64,000 nucleotides of DNA from Rhodanobacter sp. B05 (GCF_002001085.1 NZ_MUNU01000014.1:124001-188000), one strand, 5' to 3'. Counted from the stretch's first letter, positions 9,202 to 21,178 are shown. Translations and numbers: made by a program. The notes: generated by a model from the letters alone, not told the origin.

Positions 9202-10254
9202 TTATGCCCCTGCACCGATGCTGACCCAGCCGAAAAATTTCATGCAGCCGGCGACCATCACCCACACGATGGCGATCGGGATAAGCACCTTCCAGCCCAG
9301 CCGCATGATCTGGTCGTAGCGATAGCGCGGGAAGGTGGCGCGGAACCACAGGAACAGGAAGCTCATCACGAACGCCTTGATGAACAGCCAGATGAAACCG
9401 CCGGTCCAGATCCAGTTGATCCAGTCCGGCGCGTCGGCGTGGATCCAACCCTGCAACGGGCTCAGCCAGCCGCCGAGGAACAGGATCGAAGCCAGGAAGC
9501 TGATCAGGATCATGTTGGCGTATTCGGCCAGGAAGAAGATCGCGAACGCCGAACCGGAATACTCCACGTGGAAGCCGGCGACGATTTCCGACTCGCCCTC
9601 GGCCATGTCGAACGGTGCGCGGTTGGTCTCGGCCACGCCGGAGATGAAATAGATCACGAACACCGGCAGCAGCGGCAACCAGAACCAGTCGAACAGACCC
9701 TTGCCACCGGCCTGCGCGTTGACGATGTCGGTGAGGTTGAGGCTGCCGGCCAGCACCAGCACGCAGACCAGGCAAAGGCCCATCGCCAGCTCGTAGGAAA
9801 TCACCTGGGCGGCCGAACGCATCGCACCGAGCAGCGCGTAGCGCGAGTTGGAGGCCCAGCCCGCGATGATGATGCCGTACACGCCCAGCGAGGTCATCGC
9901 CAGCAGGTACAGGATGCCGGCGTTGGCGTTCGACAACACCATCTTGCTGCTGAACGGAATCACCGCCCACGCCGCCAGCGCGGGAATCAGGGCCAGCAGC
10001 GGTGCCATGAAATACAGGAAGCGATTCGCCTTGGTCGGCAGGATCACTTCCTTGATCAGCAGCTTCACCACGTCGGCGAAGGCCTGCAGCACGCCGAACG
10101 GGCCGATCTTGTTCGGCCCCAGGCGCACATGCATCCAGCCGATGACCTTGCGTTCCCAGTACACGAACATCGCCACCGCGATCACCAGCGGCAGCACGAT
10201 GCACAGGATGTAGATCAACGGCCACAAGACCTGGTTGATGAGTTGATCGGCCAT
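9202..10254 (-). CDS. nuoH: NADH-quinone oxidoreductase subunit H
   Basis: Membrane subunit that forms much of the quinone-binding chamber, 350 residues and about eight helices. It carries [19 protein letters not shown] and [20 protein letters not shown], the acidic loop conserved in all NuoH/ND1. The frame is open upstream into nuoG, but the ATG at 10254, 5 nt after the nuoG stop, gives the conserved start [15 protein letters not shown] and is preferred. Confidence 0.97.
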   Translation of the reverse strand: MADQLINQVLWPLIYILCIVLPLVIAVAMFVYWERKVIGWMHVRLGPNKIGPFGVLQAFADVVKLLIKEVILPTKANRFLYFMAPLLALIPALAAWAVIPFSSKMVLSNANAGILYLLAMTSLGVYGIIIAGWASNSRYALLGAMRSAAQVISYELAMGLCLVCVLVLAGSLNLTDIVNAQAGGKGLFDWFWLPLLPVFVIYFISGVAETNRAPFDMAEGESEIVAGFHVEYSGSAFAIFFLAEYANMILISFLASILFLGGWLSPLQGWIHADAPDWINWIWTGGFIWLFIKAFVMSFLFLWFRATFPRYRYDQIMRLGWKVLIPIAIVWVMVAGCMKFFGWVSIGAGA

Positions 10255-10259
10255 GATGC

Positions 10260-12584
10260 TCAAGCCTTGCTCAGGGTGATGGTTGCGCCATACGGCGGCA
10301 GCATGGCGGTGAGGTCCTGGGCCGCCTCGATCCACGCCGCGCCATCGGGCACCGCCGCATCGACCCGCAGCGGCAGCAAGCTCTCGCCGATGCGCACCTG
10401 CCCGCCGTCGGCGAAGCCCAGTCGCGATGCTTCCTGCGCATTCAGGCGTACGGCCGCGGCGCGGTTGAGCGGATGCGCATTCAGCGCGGTTGCCCGGCGC
10501 AGCACGGCATCGCCACGATAGATGGGCCAGGTGGCGATGCGGGTGAGGCCGGCGGCGGGCGGGCGCGAAGCCAACCCGTCGCGTGGGGACACCCCACGTT
10601 CGACGATGCCATCGCGCAAGCCGGCAATGTCGTCGAACTCGAAACCGGCCAGCTGCAGCGTACCGCCCAGGGCACGTAATACCTTCCAGCCCGGCCGCGC
10701 CTGGCCCGGTGCCCTGGCGCCGGCAGCCACGCCTTGCGCCAGGCCATCCACGTTGACCAGGGTGGCATCGATCTCCGGCAGCAGGGCGATCGGCAGGATC
10801 ACGTCAGCCACCTCGCGCAATGCCGCGCTGGCATAGGCGCTGAAAGCCACCACCTGGTCGGCTGCGCGCAGTGCCTTCAGCGCCGCTGCGCCATCAGCGA
10901 AGTCATGCGGTGGTTCCACGCCATACAGCAGGTAGCTCTTGCGCGGCTGCGCCAGCATTGCCTGTGCATCCAGTCCACCATTGCCCGGCACCACGCCGAG
11001 CCGGGCCAGCCCAACCGCATTGGCACCCACCGGCAACTCGTCATAGCCGGCACCGGTGGCGGCGGCAATGAAACGTGCAATTGCACGCAACCATGAAGCC
11101 TGCGGATGGGTTACCGCGGCTTCGCCGAGGATCACCACCGCTTCGCCCGACTTCAAGGCCGCGATGGCGTCGCTGTCACCCTGGTCGCTTTGCGCGGCAC
11201 CGATCGCTTCGGTCAACGCCTCCGGTGCCACAGCACCCGCGTCCACTGCTGCCTTGGCCAATGCCAGCAAGGCACCCACCAGCTCCTGCGGCGCGGCGAT
11301 GGCCTCACCGGCCAGCTTGTAATTGAAATCGAAATGCGCTGGATTGACGGCATATACCCGGGCGCCCTTCTTTACCGCCTGATGCAGGCGGTGATTGAGC
11401 AGTGGCAGCTCGTGGCGCAGATCCGAGCCGACCAGCAAGGCCGCCTTGACCCGGTCCACCCGGGCCACCGGTGTGCCAAACGTCGCCGCCACGGCGTTGT
11501 CCGCGAAATCGAGCTGGCGCAGACGGTGATCGACGTGGGCACTGCCCAGACCGCGAGCCAGCCGCATCAGCAGATCGCCCTCCTCGTTCGAGGTGGCCGG
11601 ATGCGCCAGCACACCGAGCTCGCTGCCGGGCAACTTCTTCAACGCATCAGCGGCAAACTGCAGCGCGTCTTCCCAGGTGGTCGCCTGCCACTCGCCGTTG
11701 CGTTTGACTTCCGGTGCGCTGATGCGATCGTCCGCATACATGCCCTGGTGGCTGTAGCGATCGCGATCGGACAACCAGCATTCGTTGACCGTTTCGTTGT
11801 CGCGCGGCACCGTGCGCAGCACTTCGCCACGGCGCGTATGCAGCCACAGATTGGAGCCGAGCGCATCGTGGTAGCCGATCGACGGCTTGGCGATCAGTTC
11901 CCAGGCGCGCGCCTGAAACTGGAACGGCTTGTTGGTCAGCGCGCCGACCGGGCATACATCGATGATGTTGCCGGACAGCTCGGTTTCGACCGTCTTGCCG
12001 ATGTAGGTGCCGATCTGCAGGTTCTCGCCGCGGCTCATGCCGCCGAGCTCGTAGGTGCCGGCGATCTCGCTGGTGAATCGCACGCAGCGCGTGCACTGGA
12101 TGCAGCGGGTCATTTCGGTAGCGACCAGCGGGCCGAGATTCTCGTCGGCCACGGTGCGCTTGCGCTCGGTGAAGCGCGAGACGCTGCGGCCGTAGCCCAG
12201 CGCCACGTCCTGCAACTCGCACTCGCCGCCCTGGTCGCAGATCGGGCAGTCCAGCGGGTGGTTGATCAGCAGGAACTCCATCACGTCTTTCTGGAACTTC
12301 AGCGCCTTGTCCGAGCGCGTCATCACCTTCATGCCTTCCGCTACTGGAGTAGCACACGCCGGTTGCGGCTTGGGCATCAGGCGCCCGCCCATCTCGACAT
12401 CCACCAGGCACATGCGGCAGTTGGCGGCGATCGGCAGCTTGCGGTGATAGCAGAAGCGCGGGATCGCCACGCCGATCGCATCGGCGGCCTCGATGATCAT
12501 CGCGCCCTTGCGGATCCGGGTCGGCTTGCCATCGACCTCGATATTGACCAGGTCGGTAGCCTGGGTGGTCGGCTGCGCACTCAT
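10260..12584 (-). CDS. nuoG: NADH-quinone oxidoreductase subunit G
   Basis: Large iron-sulfur subunit of the electron-input module, 774 residues. The N-terminal 2Fe-2S domain (about 10-90) has [15 protein letters not shown], followed by the His/Cys cluster segment [18 protein letters not shown] and [10 protein letters not shown] for 4Fe-4S clusters. The rest is a molybdopterin-oxidoreductase-like domain that binds no Mo cofactor in complex I; its C-terminal third (after about 450) is Ala-rich and divergent, as is normal. It overlaps nuoF by 4 nt. Confidence 0.97.
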   Translation of the reverse strand: MSAQPTTQATDLVNIEVDGKPTRIRKGAMIIEAADAIGVAIPRFCYHRKLPIAANCRMCLVDVEMGGRLMPKPQPACATPVAEGMKVMTRSDKALKFQKDVMEFLLINHPLDCPICDQGGECELQDVALGYGRSVSRFTERKRTVADENLGPLVATEMTRCIQCTRCVRFTSEIAGTYELGGMSRGENLQIGTYIGKTVETELSGNIIDVCPVGALTNKPFQFQARAWELIAKPSIGYHDALGSNLWLHTRRGEVLRTVPRDNETVNECWLSDRDRYSHQGMYADDRISAPEVKRNGEWQATTWEDALQFAADALKKLPGSELGVLAHPATSNEEGDLLMRLARGLGSAHVDHRLRQLDFADNAVAATFGTPVARVDRVKAALLVGSDLRHELPLLNHRLHQAVKKGARVYAVNPAHFDFNYKLAGEAIAAPQELVGALLALAKAAVDAGAVAPEALTEAIGAAQSDQGDSDAIAALKSGEAVVILGEAAVTHPQASWLRAIARFIAAATGAGYDELPVGANAVGLARLGVVPGNGGLDAQAMLAQPRKSYLLYGVEPPHDFADGAAALKALRAADQVVAFSAYASAALREVADVILPIALLPEIDATLVNVDGLAQGVAAGARAPGQARPGWKVLRALGGTLQLAGFEFDDIAGLRDGIVERGVSPRDGLASRPPAAGLTRIATWPIYRGDAVLRRATALNAHPLNRAAAVRLNAQEASRLGFADGGQVRIGESLLPLRVDAAVPDGAAWIEAAQDLTAMLPPYGATITLSKA

Positions 12585-13921
12585 GCGGCAACCTCCGTGG
12601 CAGAGTTGGCCTGATTTGTTCTGGCAAACTGGTCTTCGGTCATCGAACGGCCATGTTCCACGAAATATTCAAACTCGTTCCAGAAACGGGCCAGGAAGCC
12701 CTGCACCGGCCACGCCGCCGCCTCGCCGAACGCGCAGATCGTGTGCCCCTCGATCTGGCCGGCGATCGCCTTCAGGCGATGCAGGTCGTCCTGCGTGCCC
12801 TTGCCCTCGACGATGCGGGACAATACGCGATACATCCAGCCGGTGCCTTCGCGGCAGGGCGTGCACTGGCCGCAGGACTCGGCCATGTAGAAACGCGCAA
12901 TGCGATGGCAGACCTTGACCATGCACGCGGTCTCGTCCATCACGACGACCGCGCCGGAGCCGAGGCCCGAACCGGCCTTCTGCAGGCAGTCGTAGTCCAT
13001 CGTGCTTTCCAGCATCACGTCGGCCGGCAACACCTTCATCGACGAACCACCGGGAATCACCGCCTTCAGCTTGTGCCCGTTGCGCACGCCACCGGCCATC
13101 GCCAGCAGGTCCTTGAACGAGGTGCCCAGGCGGATCTCGAAATTGCCCGGCTGGTTAACGTGGCCGGACACCGAGAAAATCTTCGGGCCACCGTTGTTCG
13201 GCTTGCCCAGGTTGAGAAACCAGTCGGCACCGTTGCGCAGGATCGCCGGCACCGAGGCATAGGTTTCGGTGTTGTTGATCGTGGTCGGCTTGCCATACAG
13301 GCCAAAGTTTGCCGGGAACGGCGGCTTGAAGCGCGGCTGCCCCTTCTTGCCTTCCAGCGACTCCATCAACGCGGTCTCTTCGCCGCAGATGTAGGCACCG
13401 GCGCCGAGTGCATTGTGGATGTCCACGTCGATGCCGGTGCCCTGGATGTTCTTGCCGAGCAGGCCGGCCGCATACGCTTCGGCCAGGGCCTCCTCGAGGT
13501 GCTCGAACGGCTCGTGGTGGAATTCGCCGCGCAGATAGTTGTACGCCACGGTGGAGCCGGTGCAATAGCAGGCGATGGCCATGCCTTCGATCACCGCATG
13601 CGGGTTGTAGCGCAGGATGTCGCGATCCTTCGCCGTGCCCGGCTCGGATTCGTCCGAGTTGCACAGGATGTATTTCTGCATGTCGCCCTTGGGCATGAAG
13701 GACCACTTCAGACCGGTCGGGAAACCGGCGCCGCCACGGCCGCGCAGGCTGCTCTTCTTCACTTCCTCGATCAGCGACGCCGGGTCGGGCTTTTCGGCGA
13801 GGATCTTGCGCCAGGCCTTGTAGCCGTCCACCTGCTCGTAGCTGGCCATCGCCCACGGCTTGTCGAAATGCAGCGTGGTGTAGACGACCTGGTGTTCCTG
13901 CGGGGCGGGTCCGACGGCCAT
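12581..13921 (-). CDS. nuoF: NADH-quinone oxidoreductase subunit F
   Basis: NADH- and FMN-binding subunit where electrons enter complex I, 446 residues. It has the NADH/FMN Rossmann segments [19 protein letters not shown] and [19 protein letters not shown], and the 4Fe-4S motif [13 protein letters not shown] near the C-terminus (cluster N3). The start ATG shares one base with the nuoE stop and the end overlaps nuoG by 4 nt, indicating tight translational coupling of nuoE-F-G. Confidence 0.98.
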   Translation of the reverse strand: MAVGPAPQEHQVVYTTLHFDKPWAMASYEQVDGYKAWRKILAEKPDPASLIEEVKKSSLRGRGGAGFPTGLKWSFMPKGDMQKYILCNSDESEPGTAKDRDILRYNPHAVIEGMAIACYCTGSTVAYNYLRGEFHHEPFEHLEEALAEAYAAGLLGKNIQGTGIDVDIHNALGAGAYICGEETALMESLEGKKGQPRFKPPFPANFGLYGKPTTINNTETYASVPAILRNGADWFLNLGKPNNGGPKIFSVSGHVNQPGNFEIRLGTSFKDLLAMAGGVRNGHKLKAVIPGGSSMKVLPADVMLESTMDYDCLQKAGSGLGSGAVVVMDETACMVKVCHRIARFYMAESCGQCTPCREGTGWMYRVLSRIVEGKGTQDDLHRLKAIAGQIEGHTICAFGEAAAWPVQGFLARFWNEFEYFVEHGRSMTEDQFARTNQANSATEVAA

Positions 13922-14490
13922 CAGTGTTTCTCCCCTGCGGCGTGCCCGTGGCCGGGGCCGTCGATGCTCAAACCGTCGAGGATGGCGTCAAGCTTCTCGA
14001 TGGTGAGGTGTTCGTGGTAATGGCCATTGACCGTGGCGGCCGGCGCGTAGACGCACGCGGCAATGCATTCTTCTTCGTTCTTGAGGTACACGCGTCCGTC
14101 CGGCGTACTCTCGCCGAGCTTGATGCCCAGCTTCTTCTCGCAATGGCGCACCAGATCCTCCGCGCCATTCAGCCAGCACGAGATATTGGTGCAGATCGCC
14201 ACGTTGTTGCGACCGACCGGCTTCGTCTCCAGCATCGAGTAGAAGCTGGCCACTTCATAGGCCCAGATCGACGGCAGATCGAGATACTTCGCCACCGCAG
14301 TGATCAGCTCGTCGGTGAGGAAACCGTGGTTCTGCTCCTGCGCGCCGAACAGCGCCTGGATCAGCGCCGAACGCTTGCGATCCGGCGGAAACTTGGCCGC
14401 CCACGCATCGATATGCTGGCGGGTGTGCTCGGTCAGCACGGCGAACGGATCGACGTGCCTGACCTGCTCGAAATGTCCGGTGGCTTTCAT
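13921..14490 (-). CDS. nuoE: NADH-quinone oxidoreductase subunit E
   Basis: Thioredoxin-fold 2Fe-2S subunit (cluster N1a). The 189-residue product starts [15 protein letters not shown]. Cluster ligands appear as CTNISC and ECIAAC in the usual order; the second motif reads [13 protein letters not shown] where many homologues have LGACVNAP. Longer open frame upstream runs through the repeat array at 14501-14676 and is not conserved protein, so the ATG at 14490 is chosen. This gene is separated from nuoD by 184 nt, the only large gap in the operon. Confidence 0.95.
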   Translation of the reverse strand: MKATGHFEQVRHVDPFAVLTEHTRQHIDAWAAKFPPDRKRSALIQALFGAQEQNHGFLTDELITAVAKYLDLPSIWAYEVASFYSMLETKPVGRNNVAICTNISCWLNGAEDLVRHCEKKLGIKLGESTPDGRVYLKNEEECIAACVYAPAATVNGHYHEHLTIEKLDAILDGLSIDGPGHGHAAGEKH

Positions 14491-14500
14491 GCCTTGAACT

Positions 14501-14676
14501 CCGGGATTCGGGATACGGGATTCGGGATTCGGCAAGAGCCAATCCGCCTCCCGGCAAACCGAAATCCAATGTGAAAGTTGCAGCTGATCTGAATGGCAGC
14601 AATCGTCGCGAAGGGCAGCTGGCCGGTGCCGGTCGCCCAGCCGAATCCCGAATCCCGAATCCCGTATCCCGTATTC
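14501..14676. repeat. Inverted arrays of a GGGATTC heptamer between nuoD and nuoE
   Basis: The left arm (about 14501-14532, plus strand) is four heptamer units, GGGATTC or GGGATAC, ending CGGC. The right arm (about 14640-14676) is the inverted complement with five units (GAATCCC or GTATCCC) starting GCCG. They enclose about 107 nt of ordinary-looking spacer. The arms could pair over roughly 24 nt. The right arm abuts the nuoD stop codon. Heptamer arrays of this type are known between genes in Xanthomonadaceae relatives; here the copy lies inside an essential-type operon, and the transcript would fold into a long hairpin. Confidence 0.85.
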
Positions 14677-15946
14677 ATCGATCCACTTCGCCGAACACGA
14701 GGTCATAGGTACCGATCATGGCCACCACGTCGGCGAGCATGTGGCCGCGCACGATGGTGTCCATGGATGACAGATGGGCGAAGCCCGGCGCGCGCAGGTG
14801 CACGCGGAACGGCTTGTTGGCGCCGTCGGAAACCAGGTAGCAGCCGAACTCGCCCTTCGGCGCCTCGACCGCGCTGTACGTCTCGCCGGCCGGCACGCAG
14901 TAGCCTTCGGTGAACAGCTTGAAGTGATGGATCATGGCTTCCATGTCCTCCTTCATCTCGACCCGCGACGGCGGCGCGACCTTGAAGTTCTTCACCATCA
15001 CCGGACCCGGATTGGCACGCAGCCACTGCACGCACTGGCGGATGATTCGGTTCGACTGGCGCATCTCCTCGACGCGGCACAGATAGCGGTCGTAGCAGTC
15101 GCCACCGACGCCCACCGGGATGTCGAAATCCATCTCGGCGTACTTCGCGTACGGCTGCTTCTTGCGCAGATCCCATTCGACGCCCGAGCCGCGCAACATC
15201 ACGCCGGTCATGCCCCACTGCTGGGCCAGTTCCGGGCTGATCACGCCGATGCCGACCGTGCGCTGCTTCCAGATGCGGTTGGTGGTGAGCAGTTCCTCGT
15301 ACTCGTCGACCTTGGTCGGGAAGTCGGCAGTGAACGCGTCGAGGTAATCGAGCATCGAACCCTCGCGCCAGCTGTTGATGCGCTTGAGATCCTTGCCCTT
15401 GTGCCACGGCGATTCGCGGTACTGCGACATCTGCGCCGGCAGGTCGCGGTAGACGCCGCCGGGACGGTAGTAAGTCGCGTGCATGCGCGCGCCCGAGACG
15501 GCCTCATACACGTCCATGAGCTCCTCGCGCTCGCGGAACGCGTACAGGAACACCGCCATCGCGCCCAGGTCGAGCGCGTTCGAACCGATCCACATCAGGT
15601 GATTCAGGATGCGGGTGATCTCGTCGAACATGGTGCGGATGTACTGCGCCCGCTCCGGTGCCTCGATCCCGAGCAGGGTTTCGATCGCGCGCACGTAGGC
15701 GTGCTCGTTGCACATCATCGATACGTAGTCGAGCCGATCCATGTAGCCGATCGACTGATTGAACGGCTTGGACTCGGCCAGTTTCTCGGTGCCACGGTGC
15801 AGCAGGCCCACGTGCGGATCGGCGCGGATGATGGTCTCGCCGTCCATCTCCATGATCAGGCGCAGCACGCCATGCGCAGCGGGATGCTGCGGGCCGAAGT
15901 TCATCGTGTAATTGCGGATTTCTTGCACGATCAGTTCCTCTGCCAA
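14675..15946 (-). CDS. nuoD: NADH-quinone oxidoreductase subunit D
   Basis: 49-kDa-type subunit, relative of [NiFe] hydrogenase large subunits, forming the quinone site with NuoB. The 423-residue protein contains [20 protein letters not shown] with the conserved quinone-site histidine, and [15 protein letters not shown]. The C-terminus ends DLVFGEVDR as in homologues. The start overlaps the end of nuoC by 16 nt. Its stop codon coincides with the edge of the repeat array at 14501-14676. Confidence 0.98.
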   Translation of the reverse strand: MAEELIVQEIRNYTMNFGPQHPAAHGVLRLIMEMDGETIIRADPHVGLLHRGTEKLAESKPFNQSIGYMDRLDYVSMMCNEHAYVRAIETLLGIEAPERAQYIRTMFDEITRILNHLMWIGSNALDLGAMAVFLYAFREREELMDVYEAVSGARMHATYYRPGGVYRDLPAQMSQYRESPWHKGKDLKRINSWREGSMLDYLDAFTADFPTKVDEYEELLTTNRIWKQRTVGIGVISPELAQQWGMTGVMLRGSGVEWDLRKKQPYAKYAEMDFDIPVGVGGDCYDRYLCRVEEMRQSNRIIRQCVQWLRANPGPVMVKNFKVAPPSRVEMKEDMEAMIHHFKLFTEGYCVPAGETYSAVEAPKGEFGCYLVSDGANKPFRVHLRAPGFAHLSSMDTIVRGHMLADVVAMIGTYDLVFGEVDR

Positions 15947-16659
15947 TCGTCGGCCGCTTCGGCCTCGGCCTGCATCAGGTCGGCGTCATCACGGATGGTG
16001 CGCGGCACCAGCACGCGCGGCTCGATCGACACGGGCTCGTAGATGACACGCTTCTGCACGGGGTCGTAGCGCACCTCGACATTGCCGATCAGCGGGAAGT
16101 CCTTGCGGAACGGATGCCCCACGAATCCGTAGTCGGTGAGGATGCGGCGCAGATCCGGATGCCCGTCGAAGATGATGCCGTACAGGTCGAACGCCTCGCG
16201 CTCGAACCAGTTCGAGCCCGGCCAGACCAGGGTCAGCGACGGCACCAGCGGCAGGCTGTCGTCCTCGCAGAACACGCGCAGGCGCAGGCGCCGGTTGTGG
16301 GTGATCGAAAGCAGCTGGATGACCGCGGCAAAACGGCGTGGCAGATTTCCGCCTCGCGGTCGCTCGGCCCAGTTGAAGCGCCCCAGCGCCTGACCTTCGA
16401 CACCACGCGAAAAACCCGTGCCGGAGACCGTTTCCGTATCCCATTCGACCTGGCCATAACCCAGGTAATCGATGCCGCACAGATCGATCAGTTCGCTGAA
16501 GGCGAATGCCGGTTCGTCGCGCAGCGCGCTCGCCACCGCCAGCAGGTCGGCAGCGGCCAGCTCCGCGGTAGTCTCGTTGCGCACCGTGCTGATGCTCAGG
16601 GTGTCGCCGAATCGCGCGGCAAGTTGCTCAGCCAGCGAAGTCGCTGATGTATCGGACAT
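15931..16659 (-). CDS. nuoC: NADH-quinone oxidoreductase subunit C
   Basis: 30-kDa-type peripheral-arm subunit, 242 residues and unfused to NuoD (E. coli has a NuoCD fusion). The family signature is [23 protein letters not shown], with [15 protein letters not shown] after it. The C-terminal [17 protein letters not shown] and a short acidic tail follow. It begins 9 nt after nuoB and overlaps nuoD by 16 nt. Confidence 0.97.
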   Translation of the reverse strand: MSDTSATSLAEQLAARFGDTLSISTVRNETTAELAAADLLAVASALRDEPAFAFSELIDLCGIDYLGYGQVEWDTETVSGTGFSRGVEGQALGRFNWAERPRGGNLPRRFAAVIQLLSITHNRRLRLRVFCEDDSLPLVPSLTLVWPGSNWFEREAFDLYGIIFDGHPDLRRILTDYGFVGHPFRKDFPLIGNVEVRYDPVQKRVIYEPVSIEPRVLVPRTIRDDADLMQAEAEAADDWQRN

Positions 16660-16668
16660 GTCAGGGCC

Positions 16669-17216
<548 letters not shown>

Positions 17217-17226
<10 letters not shown>

Positions 17227-17573
17227 TCGAGTGCTCCCTTCTTCCACACGTAGGCAAAGCCGATGATCAGCAGCAGCAGGAACAGGCCCATCTCGATCAG
17301 GGCGATCAGGCCGATCTGCTGGAACACCACCGCCCACGGAAACAGGAAGGCGATTTCCAGGTCGAAGATGATGAACAGGATGGCGAGCAGGTAATAGCGC
17401 ACGTCGAAGCGCATGCGCGCATCCTCGAATGCCTCGAAGCCGCATTCGTAGGGCGCAAGTTTTTCCGCCTCGGGACGGCGCGGGCCAGCCAGCAGGCCGA
17501 CCGCAAGCAGCACCAGACCCAGGCCGGTGGCGACGCCGATGAACAACAGAACAGGCCAGTATTCGGCAAGCAC
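17217..17573 (-). CDS. nuoA: NADH-quinone oxidoreductase subunit A
   Basis: Three-helix membrane subunit, 118 residues, first gene of the nuo operon. Diagnostic segments are [19 protein letters not shown] with the conserved Cys of the quinone loop, and [20 protein letters not shown]. The start is GTG at 17573, 11 nt after a GGAGG ribosome-binding site. An ATG at 17583 is closer to the GGAGG but lies in another frame and opens no conserved protein. Confidence 0.96.
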
Positions 17574-17751
17574 GGTGCAACATACCTCCGCGCGATCAGG
17601 CGCATCAGTGACCGAGGGAATCTGGATCAGGAACCCGCAGTCCGGCTACTTTCATTCGGCAGGCCGGCGCGGCGGTGTGCCGCGTGGCCACGCTCGTGGA
17701 CTGCATCCGCAAGCGCCCGACATTCCGCGAAACCCAGTCGCGAATCCGGAC

Positions 17752-17779
17752 ATTGTATCAGTGCGCTTGGGCACAACAA
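17752..17779 (-). promoter_or_regulatory. Probable promoter of the nuo operon
   Basis: Minus strand: -35 TTGTTG (17774-17779), 16-nt spacer, -10 TACAAT (17752-17757). It would give a leader of about 170 nt before nuoA. It is the best match to a sigma-70 promoter between pilZ and nuoA. Confidence 0.5.
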
Positions 17780-17842
17780 GCCTTGACGGCCGTTGCGTTG
17801 CAAACTAGCGCACGGCATCCGGCCGCCGGCCGGGCCCTCGAC

Positions 17843-18196
17843 TCACATGGTCTGGGTGGGCCGCTCGGAGTTCAGCGTACCGGCCAGGATGTTCTCGATC
17901 CGGCTGCGCGCGGCCTCGGCATCGCCGGATTCGTTGAAGTGGATGCCGATGCCGGCGGTGCGGTTGCCCTGTGCGCCGACCGGGCTGATCCAGACCACCT
18001 TGCCCACCACGGACAGCCGCTCGGTCTCGTCCGCCAGGGTCACCAGCAGCACCACCTCGTCGCCCAGCGCATAGGACTGTGCGGTGGGCGCAAACAGTCC
18101 GCCATGCTTCAGGAATGGCATGTACGCGTTGTACAGCGAGGCCGCGTCCTTGATTTTCAGGGAGATGATGCCTTGACGGGCGGCCATGGGTTTCAT
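17843..18196 (-). CDS. pilZ: Type IV pilus assembly protein PilZ
   Basis: 117-residue single PilZ domain protein. It matches the founding PilZ subgroup next to holB: IISLKIKDAASLYNAYMPFL, LFAPTAQSYALGDEVVLLV and a VVWISPVGAQGNRTAGIGIHF C-terminal half. This subgroup lacks the N-terminal RxxxR c-di-GMP ligands; here none is visible, and in Xanthomonas and Pseudomonas such PilZ acts by protein contacts (PilB, FimX). AGGAG 8-10 nt upstream supports the 18196 start. It is usually directly after holB; here two genes intervene, one of them a GGDEF-EAL protein, a plausible FimX-like partner. Confidence 0.92.
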   Translation of the reverse strand: MKPMAARQGIISLKIKDAASLYNAYMPFLKHGGLFAPTAQSYALGDEVVLLVTLADETERLSVVGKVVWISPVGAQGNRTAGIGIHFNESGDAEAARSRIENILAGTLNSERPTQTM

Positions 18197-18322
18197 TGCG
18201 TGACTCCTGCGCGGGTGTGAACTGAGGACCCGCCAACTCTGCCGATCTTAGAGGGTGCGCCGCGCAGGCACCACTGTCGCCCGCACCAGCCGGAACGGCA
18301 GCCATCGCATCGATGGGCGACC

Positions 18323-21178
18323 TCAGCCAACGCCTGATTGGCCGGACAGCAGCGACTGCCGTTCGTCGACCAGGCTGTTCCAGGACGCCGGAGGCACCCA
18401 GCCGGCCACCCATGCCGGAACCGCCGCGGCCGCCAGCGGCCGGGAAATCGAGTAACCCTGCAGTTGGTGGCAGCCCAGCGATGCCAGCAGGTCGCCTTGC
18501 GCGGACGTCTCGACACCTTCGGCGATCACCACCTTGGCCAGCATGCGCGCCGTCGTGATCACGCCCGCCGCGATCGCCATGTTGCGCTCGTCGCTGAGAA
18601 TGTCGTGCACGAAACTCTGATCCAGCTTGATGTGCTCGATATCCAGCTGCTGGATATGGCTGAGCGACGCCGAGCCGGTGCCGAAATCGTCCAGCCCGAC
18701 CCGAATGCCGCGGCGGCGACACTCCTCGATCACCAGCTTGGCGCGCGCGTGGTCCATGCTCGGTCCGGTTTCGGTGACCTCGATGCCAAAACCCAGGTTC
18801 ATCACGTCCGGATAGTTGTCCAGTACGGCGTCGATGTCGGCAAAGAACGCCGGGTGCAGCAGGTGACGGGTACTGATATTGACCGATACCGGGATCGACA
18901 TTCCGGCGTGCAGCCAGGTCTGGCAGCAGCGCAGTGCCTCGTCCAGCACATAGCGACCGATCGGCCGCGCCAGCTGCGGGTCGTCCAGCACGTGCATGAA
19001 GCTGTCGGGCGCAATCAATTCCTGGTCACGGTCGTTCAGGCGCAGCAATGCCTCCATGCCGGCCACGCCATTCAGGCCGGGCAAGCCGTCGATATAGACG
19101 ATCGGCTGGAACAGCAATTGCAAGTGCGACTGCTGCAACGCCTGTGCGATACGCTCCCGCATCGCCTGCAGCCGCACCTGCTCCAGCTCCATCGCCGGCT
19201 CGTACAGCGAGCCACGATCCTTGCCTTCCTCCTTGGCCTCATACATCGCCATGTCGGCATGCCTGATCAGGCCTTCCGAATCCGCACCGTCGATCGGAAA
19301 CAGGGTCCAGCCGATGCTGGCGGAGACGTAGAGCTGCTCGTCCATCAGGTTGAACGGTGCGCGCAGCGCCTGCAGGATGCAGCGGCTGATCACATCCAGC
19401 TGCTCGCGGCTGTCCAGCCCGGGGATCAGCAGCGCAAACTCGTCGCCACCGAAGCGCGCCAGCACATCGGCCTCGCGCAGCATGCCCTGGATCCGCGAGG
19501 AGGCTTCCGCCAGCACACGGTCGCCGCCACTGTGGCCGACCGTGTCGTTGACGCTCTTGAAGCGATCCAGGTCCAGCACGCCGACGGCCAGCAGCACCCC
19601 CTGCTCCGTGGCACGCGTCCGCGCCTGCTCCAGCAACTCGAACAGCAGGCGCCGATTCGGCAGGCCGGTGACCACATCGTAGAACGCGAGTCGCTCGACG
19701 CGGGCTTCATGCAGCCTCCGTTCGGTGACGTCGTGTTGCTGCCATATGCGTCCCTGTGCCGCGCCGTCGATCATGATCGGCATGAAGTCGCGCAGCAGGA
19801 TGCGCCCGCCAACCAGGCGCACCTCTTCACCCCGGATCGGCTCGCCGCGCGCCGCGATGTCGCTGATCCGCGCGATCTCGCGCTCGGGATCCAGATAGGC
19901 ACGGCTGATCCGGGCGTGGACCGTCGCCGCTGGCTGTCCTTCGAGTTCGGCCGGCGTCGCGGCGAGTCCGAACAGTGCACAGAACGCCTCGTTGGTGAAC
20001 TTCACGAAGCCATCCTCCGAGGTCACCAGAACCCCGGAGTGCTGGTTGGAGAGGATGGCCCGGACCTGCTGCAGATTGGAGCGCAGGTCCCGCTCGGCGA
20101 GCAGCCTGGCTGCATGCGTGCGCTGGATCTGCAGACCCAGGCCCAGCTCGACAGCCATCTCCTGGAATACCTGTGTCTCGACTGGCGTAAAGGCATCATC
20201 CTGGCTGGCGCCAATCACCAACGCGCCAACCAGCGCCCCGTCCACGCGCAAGGGTTGCGCCAGGATCGCACTGACGTCCACGCTGCTGTCCTGCAGCGGC
20301 CAGTCGCGCGGCATGCCGGGCACCCAATGCGTGACGCATGGCTGGCCAACTGCCAGGGCGGCAGCGACGGCGCTGCCGGCAAGCCGCGGATCGGTGAGCG
20401 CCAGGTGGGTATCCGGCGATAGCACACCGTCCAGGCCAGCGTGTGCGCGCAACTGCAGCAGGCCACTACCATCGTTCTCGCACAACCCGATCCAGGCGAA
20501 GCGATAGCCACCCACGCGGCATGCGACGTCGCTGCTGTGCGTCAGCAACATCTCCTCGTCCGCGCTGTGTGTCACCACCTTGATCATTTCGCTGAGCAGG
20601 CGCAAAGCACGTCGCTGGCGCGCCTCTTCCGCCACCGATTTCAGCAATCGGTGGCGCTGCGCCTGCGCCTCCAGCCCCAGTCCGATGCTGGCCGCTGCCT
20701 GCTGCAGCAGCTCGACCAGGCTCGTGGTGAAGAATCCGGGATCGGCGGCGCGGATCACCAGTCCGGCGCGCACTTCGTCGGATACCGTTACCGGGATGGC
20801 CATCGCAGCGGTCACGTCATGCCGTTTGTAGGCATCGCGCAGCCTTTCCAGGCCCGGCACGCGGCGCAGGTCGGGTTCCAGCTGAGGCACCCCGCGCCAG
20901 AACGACGGCTGCACCAGCGAGAGCGGTGTCAGTTCCGGATAGATGTCCTGCAGGTCGGAAGGCACCGCTACCGGGGCGACCCGCCGAAACCAGCCGGCCG
21001 CGTGATCCGCCTCGCCGATCATGACCAGCCTGGCGCCGAGCCGTCGCTCGATTACCTCGATGATCGCCTCGTAAAGCGCCGGTGGTTCCACCGCCCGGAC
21101 CAGCAACTGGCCGATCTCGGAGAGCGCGGCGTAATAGCCCTCGCTGGATGCAGCCACCGCCCCTGTGTTGACCTGCAT
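18323..21178 (-). CDS. GAF-GAF-PAS-GGDEF-EAL c-di-GMP enzyme
   Basis: 951-residue soluble signalling protein with no membrane segment visible. Order: GAF-like domain (about 20-170), second GAF-like domain (about 195-350), PAS (about 365-485), GGDEF (about 500-665), EAL (about 690-930). The cyclase motif GGDEF is intact at 577-581 and an RxxD inhibitory site (READ) lies five residues before it. The EAL domain keeps E709-A-L, NIS, EVTET, DDFGTG, IKLDQSFV and AEGVET, so both activities look possible. It sits between a PIG-L gene and pilZ, suggesting a role in pilus or surface behaviour like FimX, though FimX has degenerate motifs. Substrate signals are unknown. Confidence 0.93.
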   Translation of the reverse strand: MQVNTGAVAASSEGYYAALSEIGQLLVRAVEPPALYEAIIEVIERRLGARLVMIGEADHAAGWFRRVAPVAVPSDLQDIYPELTPLSLVQPSFWRGVPQLEPDLRRVPGLERLRDAYKRHDVTAAMAIPVTVSDEVRAGLVIRAADPGFFTTSLVELLQQAAASIGLGLEAQAQRHRLLKSVAEEARQRRALRLLSEMIKVVTHSADEEMLLTHSSDVACRVGGYRFAWIGLCENDGSGLLQLRAHAGLDGVLSPDTHLALTDPRLAGSAVAAALAVGQPCVTHWVPGMPRDWPLQDSSVDVSAILAQPLRVDGALVGALVIGASQDDAFTPVETQVFQEMAVELGLGLQIQRTHAARLLAERDLRSNLQQVRAILSNQHSGVLVTSEDGFVKFTNEAFCALFGLAATPAELEGQPAATVHARISRAYLDPEREIARISDIAARGEPIRGEEVRLVGGRILLRDFMPIMIDGAAQGRIWQQHDVTERRLHEARVERLAFYDVVTGLPNRRLLFELLEQARTRATEQGVLLAVGVLDLDRFKSVNDTVGHSGGDRVLAEASSRIQGMLREADVLARFGGDEFALLIPGLDSREQLDVISRCILQALRAPFNLMDEQLYVSASIGWTLFPIDGADSEGLIRHADMAMYEAKEEGKDRGSLYEPAMELEQVRLQAMRERIAQALQQSHLQLLFQPIVYIDGLPGLNGVAGMEALLRLNDRDQELIAPDSFMHVLDDPQLARPIGRYVLDEALRCCQTWLHAGMSIPVSVNISTRHLLHPAFFADIDAVLDNYPDVMNLGFGIEVTETGPSMDHARAKLVIEECRRRGIRVGLDDFGTGSASLSHIQQLDIEHIKLDQSFVHDILSDERNMAIAAGVITTARMLAKVVIAEGVETSAQGDLLASLGCHQLQGYSISRPLAAAAVPAWVAGWVPPASWNSLVDERQSLLSGQSGVG

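Noticed and set aside
8341-10521. 726-residue plus-strand open frame
   Set aside because: Antisense to nuoJ, nuoI and nuoH; no conserved motif.
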